Shown here: positions 1-4,073 of the stretch, piece by piece
How positions within the stretch are numbered: the stretch's first letter is position 1
How the letters are laid out: each line of letters starts with the position of its first letter
Assembly: GCA_910578115.1 (NCBI GenBank)
Contig: CAJTPO010000009.1
Coordinates: forward strand, 1 to 8,029
DNA length: 8,029 nucleotides
Direction: 5' to 3'
Source: an uncultured Lachnospiraceae bacterium
GTDB lineage: Bacteria; Bacillota; Clostridia; Lachnospirales; Lachnospiraceae
The notes under the pieces: generated by a model
Seen by the model: the letters and a program-made list of their open reading frames with translations, nothing else
What the model was told of the DNA's origin: nothing
Databases searched by the model: none
Made by a program: the position numbers and the translations under genes

Positions 1-5
1 TACCC

Positions 6-40
6 AAGAACCTATGCGGATATATTCTGCATGGTTTTTG
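6..40 (+). terminator. Intrinsic terminator-like hairpin with T-tract
   Basis: AACC (9-12) pairs with GGTT (33-36) and ATGCGGA (14-20) with TCTGCAT (26-32). There is one bulged T at 13, one G-U pair and a TATAT loop. The stem can extend by A-T/G-T pairs into the TTTTTG run at 35-40. A stem plus T-run fits factor-independent termination of an upstream operon of the element, or attenuation of transcripts entering the sigma gene. Seen in sequence; the function is inferred. Confidence 0.6.
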
Positions 41-48
41 TTGTAATA

Positions 49-76
49 GCCCCCTACTGGGAAGAAAGGGGGTGAG
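49..76 (+). promoter_or_regulatory. Leader hairpin overlapping the sigma-gene ribosome binding site
   Basis: CCCCCT (50-55) is perfectly complementary to AGGGGG (67-72), with an 11-nt loop and a possible extra G-T pair at 49/73. The 3' arm is the core of the Shine-Dalgarno (AAGGGGGTGAG, 66-76) of the sigma gene starting at 82. If folded, the hairpin would hide the ribosome binding site, so translation could be switched by unfolding. Regulation is inferred from the overlap only. Confidence 0.45.
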
Positions 77-81
77 AGAAA

Positions 82-522
82 ATGAGATATTCTGAACAGT
101 TCATGGAGCATATCGAATATGCTTTCCATGCGTTCTGTAAGATTGTCCTGCGCCATGAAGCCATGAACGCATGGCGGGATTTGAAGCGGAAAGAAGAACG
201 GGAAATATCCCTCGACTATCTGATGTCAGAACGATATTTTGAACCGTCTGCTATGGACAGCTACTTTGAAAAGCAGGACAAGCCGACCGTATTTCTTGTG
301 TTGGGAAAGGAAGTTATCGTTGATGATGAACGGTTAGCAACGGCATTATCAAGATTGCCGGAGTTAAGACAAGAAGTTTTGTTACTTTATTACTTCATTG
401 GCTATCGTGATGAAGCAATCGGCAGATTGTACGGACGTTGCAGAAGTACGATAAACCGCAGGAGAAGTGTTGCGCTGAAACAGTTACAGAAAGAATGGGA
501 GAGATTGAAACATGAGGAATAA
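82..522 (+). CDS. Sigma-70-family regulator of an integrative conjugative element
   Basis: This 146-aa protein is a small sigma-70-like factor of the type carried by Tn916/Tn1549-like conjugative elements, where it helps control transfer or excision genes. It acts in the cytoplasm with RNA polymerase and DNA. The N-terminal 50 residues (FMEHIEYAFHAFCKIVLRH, then AWRDLKRKEEREISLDYL) match my recollection of the conserved head of these ICE proteins. Residues about 78-140 are a region-4-like helix-turn-helix (LSRLPELRQEVLLLYY, then AIGRLYGRCRSTINRRR, the recognition helix being rich in R). The full region 2 of a housekeeping sigma is absent, as usual for this family. The start ATG has a strong ribosome binding site, AAGGGGGTGAG, ending 5 nt upstream. 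The last 11 bases overlap the next gene, so the two are probably translationally coupled. Whether it acts as a true sigma factor or only as a DNA-binding regulator cannot be told from sequence. Confidence 0.88.
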   Translation: MRYSEQFMEHIEYAFHAFCKIVLRHEAMNAWRDLKRKEEREISLDYLMSERYFEPSAMDSYFEKQDKPTVFLVLGKEVIVDDERLATALSRLPELRQEVLLLYYFIGYRDEAIGRLYGRCRSTINRRRSVALKQLQKEWERLKHEE

Positions 523-715
523 AAAGCTGATACCTTTTGAGATAATCGAAAAAACCATTACCGGAGAGCCGGAAGCGGTAGACACAGTATTGCGGCATTA
601 CACCGCACACATTAAATACCTGTCTATGTACAAGGAGCATATCAATGACGATACACAGGACAGGCTAAAGGCGAAACTGGTTGAAGCCATATTGAAATTC
701 CGCTTCGACAGATAG
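512..715 (+). CDS. HTH_16-type small regulator of conjugative element
   Basis: This 67-aa protein has the layout of the HTH_16 (helix-turn-helix) proteins that follow the small sigma factor in Tn916/Tn1549-like elements. It opens with IPFEIIEKTITGEPEAVDTV, continues with an LRHYTAHIKYLS helix, and ends in a basic, charged LKAKLVEAILKFRFDR helix. Family members read similarly: IPFE-x-I, then GD/EPEA, then a HYxxYI-like helix and a C-terminal KL-x-x-A/K helix. The start is the ATG inside the end of the sigma gene (ATGAGGAATAA overlap). The GAGAG stretch at 498-503 of the upstream gene could serve as ribosome binding site, which fits coupling. In related ICEs an excisionase and an integrase come next. 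Here the next gene is unrelated cargo, so this protein may be the last gene of the native backbone present. Its regulatory role is inferred from family position. Confidence 0.85.
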   Translation: MRNKKLIPFEIIEKTITGEPEAVDTVLRHYTAHIKYLSMYKEHINDDTQDRLKAKLVEAILKFRFDR

Positions 716-718
716 GTA

Positions 719-742
719 GCAAAGACAGGAAACTGCTTTCGC
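719..742 (+). other. GAAA-capped hairpin just after the HTH gene
   Basis: GCAAAG (719-724) and CAG (726-728) pair with CTG (733-735), CTTT (736-739) and GC (741-742) around a GAAA tetraloop (729-732), with single bulges at A725 and C740. It starts 4 nt after the stop of the HTH gene. No proper T-run follows, so this could be an mRNA 3' stabiliser, a weak terminator or chance. Confidence 0.4.
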
Positions 743-888
743 CCTCAATTTATTATGGGGATTGTTACGCAGTAGAGGGTATTTTGTCCTTGATTTATGT
801 GGCTTTGCGGGCGTTGAAGTGATGGGGCAAGGGTTTTATACGTCTATCCTCAAAATGGCGTTCTATTACGTAACAATACAAAAAAGAG
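743..888. other. Non-coding stretch between ICE backbone and cargo
   Basis: No convincing gene lies here. An open frame starting at TTG 762 has no ribosome binding site, a composition that changes midway, and runs through the promoter and into the start of the next gene. It may be leftover from deleted backbone genes (xis/int would be expected here) or simply leader DNA. The only local structure noticed is the 8-bp palindrome TTACGTAA at 866-873, upstream of the DUF262 promoter. Confidence 0.5.
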
Positions 889-916
889 TTGTTAATTTCG
901 TCAATCTTGCTATAAT
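889..916 (+). promoter_or_regulatory. Extended -10 promoter for the DUF262-HEPN operon
   Basis: The -35 is TTGTTA at 889-894 (4/6 of consensus). The -10 is a perfect TATAAT at 911-916, with a 16-nt spacer and a TG-n extension at 908-910. Transcription should begin near 923, giving a leader of about 40 nt before the ATG at 965. The promoter lies outside the sigma/HTH operon, so the cargo appears able to be expressed on its own, typical of defence or toxin modules. Confidence 0.75.
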
Positions 917-964
917 AAAGATATGGTTACCCGATGTGAAAAATTGTAGACAGAGAGGGAAAGT

Positions 965-2056
965 ATGGCAATAGAAAATTTAATTGAAAATGTGGATAGT
1001 CAAATTATAAAAATTAGAACCAAAAGTTTAGATGTTTCATTCAATGAATTATACGATATGTATAAAAATAGGGAATTGACAATTTCACCAGATTATCAAA
1101 GACTCTTTAGATGGGAAGAAGAAAAGCAATCACGTTTTGTAGAATCATTAATCTTAGAAATGCCTGTTCCACCGATTTTTGTTATAGAGACAGATGATGG
1201 AGTTTATGAGCTAATTGATGGATTGCAAAGAATATCTAGTTATTTGCATTTTAGGGGGGAACGGCTAGGTGAAACCGATGATGATTTTTTAGAATTGCAA
1301 GGATGTGATATAGTAAAGGATTTAAATGGACTAACATTTGATAATTTGCCAAAAGCTTTACAGATAAAAATAAAAAGAAGTTTTGTTCGTATGGAAGTTA
1401 TTAAGAAAGAGAGCGAAATTTCTCTAAAATACCATATGTTTAAACGATTGAATACAGGCGGCGAAATTTTATCTGCACAAGAAATACGGAATTGTACAAT
1501 TAGATTATTGGGCTCGAAGGGAATTGATTTCCTAGAAGAGTGTAGCAAGAATGAAGACTTTAAGTCTGTAATTAATAGGGTTGCATCAGATAAAAGAAAA
1601 ACGAAATATGACCAAGAACTCGTTTTAAGATTTTTCGCCATTAAAAATGATATAGAAAATTATAGATATCCTGTAACAGAATACTTAACAAGATATTTAG
1701 AAAAAATCACAACTGAGGAAATTCACTTTGAATACCAAAAAGAGAAAAATATTTTTGAACAAACCTTCAAGTTTATAAATGAAAATTGGGGTGAGGAAGT
1801 TTTTTCGGGAAGAACAGCTAATGGAACTATAAAAAATGAATTTGTACTATATTATTTTGACGGAATTGCAATTTCGATTGCGTCTTTGATAGAACAAATA
1901 ATATCGTATGATTGTGCTAGTACAATTATTCAAGCTATTAATCAAATTAAATATGGAGCAGAACTTCAATCATATAAGACGGGAAGTGTCAATGGAGTAA
2001 AAACAAGAATAAAGTTGTTTACGGAAGGAGTGAGTAGGATTCTTGACGGCAGATGA
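965..2056 (+). CDS. DUF262 (ParB/Srx-fold, GmrSD N-terminal-like) protein
   Basis: This 363-aa cytoplasmic protein carries the DUF262 signature motifs in order. PDYQRLFRW lies at 42-50, followed by SLILEMPVPPIF at 61-72. The nucleotide-binding-type motif IDGLQR is at 84-89, and FKRLNTGGEILSAQEIRN at 159-176. In the family (GmrS-like subunits, SspE-like proteins) the DGQQR box sits in a ParB/sulfiredoxin-like fold tied to NTP hydrolysis and control of a nuclease. Here the first Q of that box is L. The protein lacks the C-terminal DUF1524/HNH domain of full GmrSD enzymes: residues 200-363 are charged and probably helical, with no HxxP or HNH motif seen. The start ATG follows AGAGAGGGA (952-960). 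The 3' end overlaps the HEPN gene by 14 bases, so the two form one operon. The coding region is very AT-rich compared with both flanks, a sign of recent transfer. I infer a sensor or regulatory subunit for the HEPN partner. Confidence 0.85.
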   Translation: MAIENLIENVDSQIIKIRTKSLDVSFNELYDMYKNRELTISPDYQRLFRWEEEKQSRFVESLILEMPVPPIFVIETDDGVYELIDGLQRISSYLHFRGERLGETDDDFLELQGCDIVKDLNGLTFDNLPKALQIKIKRSFVRMEVIKKESEISLKYHMFKRLNTGGEILSAQEIRNCTIRLLGSKGIDFLEECSKNEDFKSVINRVASDKRKTKYDQELVLRFFAIKNDIENYRYPVTEYLTRYLEKITTEEIHFEYQKEKNIFEQTFKFINENWGEEVFSGRTANGTIKNEFVLYYFDGIAISIASLIEQIISYDCASTIIQAINQIKYGAELQSYKTGSVNGVKTRIKLFTEGVSRILDGR

Positions 2057-2720
2057 ATTGAGGGCGGCTCTTGAAGTAGAGTTAGCTTGGAGACAAGAGG
2101 AACTTGCCTTTTTCAAGAATCAATTAAGCGAGATTGCAGAAGAAAACAAAAATAAGTATAGAAAAAGTTTAGTATTAATACTGTATTCACATCTGGAAGG
2201 ATATATTAAAATTTGTTTGCAGACGTATGTACAGTATATAAACTCGCAAGGATTAAATCGCAAGGATGTAAATACGGGCTTGATGGTAGCAAGTATGCAT
2301 AAAGAATTTATCGCTTACGAAAATTTGGATAGAAAATGCGAAATTTTTCGTAAGGAGTTACCAGATGATGCCCGCTTACATCGTTTATATCGTCGCGTTG
2401 ATTTTATGGAGAAGGTTGAGGATTTTAAAGAACAGGAATTAAATATTGATGATCAAATAATAGACACGGAATCTAATTTATGGTACATAGTGTTGCAGAA
2501 AAATTTGTATAAAGTAGGATTACCCATAGATTTATTTGATGACTGTCAAAGCGATATTGATGCATTGGTAAATCGGAGAAACTCTATAGCCCATGGGAAT
2601 TTTCGTTCAGGGGTGACAGCAGAGGAATTTTCTAATTGGGAAATTAAAGTTTCTGAAATTTTGTCAGCAGTAACAAGATTGCTTTATGACTATGCTAATA
2701 ATGAGAAATACTTAGCTTAA
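2043..2720 (+). CDS. HEPN ribonuclease-like protein, MAE_28990/MAE_18760 type
   Basis: This 225-aa all-helical protein resembles the MAE_28990/MAE_18760 branch of the HEPN superfamily, metal-independent RNases that often act as toxins or abortive-infection effectors. Residues 6-28 have the family's opening helix (LRAALEVELAWRQEEL). LYSHLEGYIKICL lies at 48-60, and a DTESNLWYIVLQKNLYKVGLP stretch at 141-161. The catalytic R-x4-H motif is RNSIAH at 179-184, followed by G185, and looks intact. The start is TTG at 2043: a stop at 2031-2033 blocks any earlier in-frame start, and AAGGAG at 2025-2030 lies 12 nt upstream, a long spacing. The next candidate start is TTG 2058. The 14-base overlap with the DUF262 gene indicates coupled translation and probably a fixed stoichiometry, as expected of a toxin held in check by, or activated through, its partner. 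The AT-rich composition matches the DUF262 gene, so they moved together. Confidence 0.85.
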   Translation: MTADELRAALEVELAWRQEELAFFKNQLSEIAEENKNKYRKSLVLILYSHLEGYIKICLQTYVQYINSQGLNRKDVNTGLMVASMHKEFIAYENLDRKCEIFRKELPDDARLHRLYRRVDFMEKVEDFKEQELNIDDQIIDTESNLWYIVLQKNLYKVGLPIDLFDDCQSDIDALVNRRNSIAHGNFRSGVTAEEFSNWEIKVSEILSAVTRLLYDYANNEKYLA

Positions 2721-2786
2721 GCAATGTTCTAAGGATAAGAGTATGTGTAAGCCTAGGTTTCTCAAAATAAATGTTTCCATTTTAAC

Positions 2787-2837
2787 AACAAAGCAGAGGA
2801 TTAATCTCTGATAGTGTGATGTATTCTCTACTTTGTT
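2787..2837. repeat. Imperfect inverted repeat downstream of the HEPN gene
   Basis: The arm AACAAAGCAGAG (2787-2798) is complementary at 11 of 12 positions to CTCTACTTTGTT (2826-2837). A smaller nested dyad is also present: CAGAG (2794-2798) with CTCTG (2806-2810) around GATTAAT. It sits between the cargo operon and the truncated nuclease gene, where the right end of the mobile element is expected. It could be part of an element terminus or recombinase site, or a poor terminator for the operon; there is no clean T-run after the outer arm. Confidence 0.4.
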
Positions 2838-2870
2838 TGCACTCTGTTTGTCGGCGTTAATGATAAGTTA

Positions 2871-3218
2871 TTGCACATACTTCCTTATCAACATAAAACT
2901 AATTTCTATCATGGTATTTTACTGGGCATTCTCGGTTTCAAATCGTCCTGGAACATAAGCTCAAATAAGGAATCCGGTGACGGATATAATGACATTCAGG
3001 TGGAAATCGAGGATGAGGAAACCGGAATTGTCATTGAGGTCAAATACGCGCATGATGCCGGGCTTGAGGCAGAATGTAAGAAGGCTTTAGAGCAGATAGA
3101 GACTTCAGGCTATGTACAGAAGCTTCGGGATGAGGGGATGCGGACAATCTGGAAGTATGGTATTGCCTGTTATAAGAAGCGGTGTAAGGTTTCGGTGATG
3201 AAGATTCGGATTGAATGA
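2871..3218 (+). pseudogene. Truncated AAA-ATPase-like protein: only the C-terminal PD-(D/E)XK domain
   Basis: The about 115 codons read as the C-terminal nuclease domain (PDDEXK_9, formerly DUF1703) of AAA-ATPase_like proteins, which are common, multicopy and about 500-560 aa long in Lachnospiraceae. Recognisable stretches are FYHGILLGILG, then SNKESGDGYNDIQVE with the catalytic-type D, and GIVIEVKY with the E-x-K pair. ALEQIETSGYVQKL, GMRTIWKYGIACYKK and KVSVMKI follow. The natural C-terminus is present, but the whole N-terminal ATPase part (about 400 residues) is missing. The frame is open from 2820 and family resemblance begins only near codon 8-12 (KTNFYHG). The apparent start is a TTG without a ribosome binding site. 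I therefore treat it as a remnant cut by insertion or deletion, not an independent gene. A functional stand-alone small nuclease cannot be fully excluded. Confidence 0.8.
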
Positions 3219-3317
3219 ACACTTCTATCGACGTACTGAATTTGATGCTATCGATTTGTCCGTGTTTCTCCTTTTTCATTTTTCCCTCCATGCCGAAGCA
3301 GTTCTTTTGCGAAGGCC

Positions 3318-3414
3318 GCGAGCCAAATTTAAAATTTGGCTCTGCGATCTCGAGTTTGTGGCTCCGGCACAAACTCGCAGTTGAAAAATCAGCACATCAG
3401 TGTGATTTTTCAAC
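3318..3414. repeat. Three consecutive strong hairpins (probable dispersed structured repeat)
   Basis: Hairpin 1: GAGCCAAATTT (3320-3330) and AAATTTGGCTC (3332-3342), 11 bp perfect around A3331; GC at 3318-3319 can pair with 3344-3345 past a bulged T. Hairpin 2: CGAGTTTGTG (3351-3360) and CACAAACTCG (3368-3377), 10 bp perfect with loop GCTCCGG. Hairpin 3: GTTGAAAAATCA (3380-3391) and TGATTTTTCAAC (3403-3414), 12 bp perfect, extended by CAC/GTG past one bulged G to a 4-nt ATCA loop. The three occupy 97 bases almost without gaps. No T-run follows any of them, so plain termination does not explain the set. It lies in a 279-bp stretch (3219-3497) without a supported gene and resembles REP/MITE-like palindromic repeats. 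Confidence 0.75.
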
Positions 3415-3435
3415 CTATATCTGCCGGAAATAAAT

Positions 3436-3441
3436 TATAAT
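3436..3441 (+). promoter_or_regulatory. Possible -10 element for the acetyltransferase gene
   Basis: A perfect TATAAT lies 57 nt ahead of the acetyltransferase ATG. No good -35 is found at 16-18 nt upstream (the sequence there reads about ACCTAT, next to the third hairpin). It is offered as a weak candidate promoter. Confidence 0.35.
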
Positions 3442-3497
3442 GATACCCATGAGCCCGAAGGCAGCAGAAGCAGACAGCAGACAGAAGGGAGTGCAAA

Positions 3498-4019
3498 ATG
3501 ATCTTAGCCGAAACAGAAAGATTGATTCTAAGAAGATACAGACAGGAAGATCTGCAGGATTTATACGAATACTTATCTGATCAGGAAGTGGTGGAATATG
3601 AACCTTATAAGCCTCTGACTTTTGACGAAACAAAAGAAAATCTCCAGTGGCGGATCGGCACAGATGAAATGATCGCCGTTGCATTGAAACACTCCCATAA
3701 AATGATCGGGAATGTATATCTGGGTAAGCGGGAATTTGAAGCGCTGGAAATCGGCTTCGTATTTAACCGGCATTATTGGGGCCATGGGTATGCTGCCGAA
3801 AGCTGCGGCGCCTTGATCCGGCAGGCGTTTGCCAATGGTGTTCACAGGATCTATGCGGAATGTGACCCCTGCAACATGCGTTCCTGGAAATTACTGGAAA
3901 CATTAGGCTTCCGGAAGGAAGCCTGTTTCAGAGAAAACGTATACTTCTGGAAAGACGAGCACGGAAAAGCTATCTGGAAAGATACCTTTGTCTATGCCAG
4001 ATTAAATAGCGACACCTGA
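3498..4019 (+). CDS. GNAT-family N-acetyltransferase (RimJ/RimL type)
   Basis: This 173-aa single-domain cytoplasmic protein belongs to the Acetyltransf_3 (RimJ/RimL-like) group, which transfers acetyl from acetyl-CoA to an amine of a protein N-terminus or small molecule. The start has the family's opening strand (ETERLILRRYRQEDLQDLYEYL, about 5-26). IGNVYLGKREFEALEIGFVF is beta4/beta5. HYWGHGYAAES at about 92-102 is motif A, with the R/Q-x-x-G-x-G/A-type acetyl-CoA pyrophosphate loop in the variant WGHGYA. CDPCNMRSWKLLETLGFRKEA (about 122-142) is motif B, with the usual N-x-x-S and LGF. The length is normal and nothing is missing. AGAAGGGAG (3483-3491) lies 6 nt before the ATG. It stands alone and converges with the next gene. 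The substrate cannot be predicted. Confidence 0.9.
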   Translation: MILAETERLILRRYRQEDLQDLYEYLSDQEVVEYEPYKPLTFDETKENLQWRIGTDEMIAVALKHSHKMIGNVYLGKREFEALEIGFVFNRHYWGHGYAAESCGALIRQAFANGVHRIYAECDPCNMRSWKLLETLGFRKEACFRENVYFWKDEHGKAIWKDTFVYARLNSDT

Positions 4020-4043
4020 GTGCAGGCCGCCGCATCCTGCACT
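4019..4043. terminator. Hairpin between convergent genes
   Basis: AGTGCAGG (4019-4026) and CCTGCACT (4036-4043) form a perfect 8-bp stem with a 9-nt loop. It begins in the acetyltransferase stop codon and ends 30 nt from the stop of the minus-strand M56 gene. The following TGTTGTGT is only partly T-rich, so termination in + is plausible but modest. There is no T-run on the minus side. Confidence 0.5.
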
Positions 4044-4073
4044 GTTGTGTAACCGGCAGATAAAACCTCTGCA

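Noticed and set aside
762..974. A 70-codon open frame ahead of the DUF262 gene
   Set aside because: TTG start without ribosome binding site, runs through a near-perfect promoter and overlaps the real start; no recognisable family.
1240..1641. A 133-codon minus-strand frame
   Set aside because: It is the antisense shadow of the DUF262 coding region, with no start signal and no recognisable family.
965..3218. A three-gene defence system including the PD-(D/E)XK protein
   Set aside because: The third open frame is a C-terminal fragment of a common AAA-ATPase-like family, is 150 bp away, has no proper start, and has a different composition from the DUF262-HEPN pair.
3215..3433. A 72-codon open frame over the hairpin block
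   Set aside because: It is made of the palindromic repeat sequence, lacks a ribosome binding site and has no recognisable domain.
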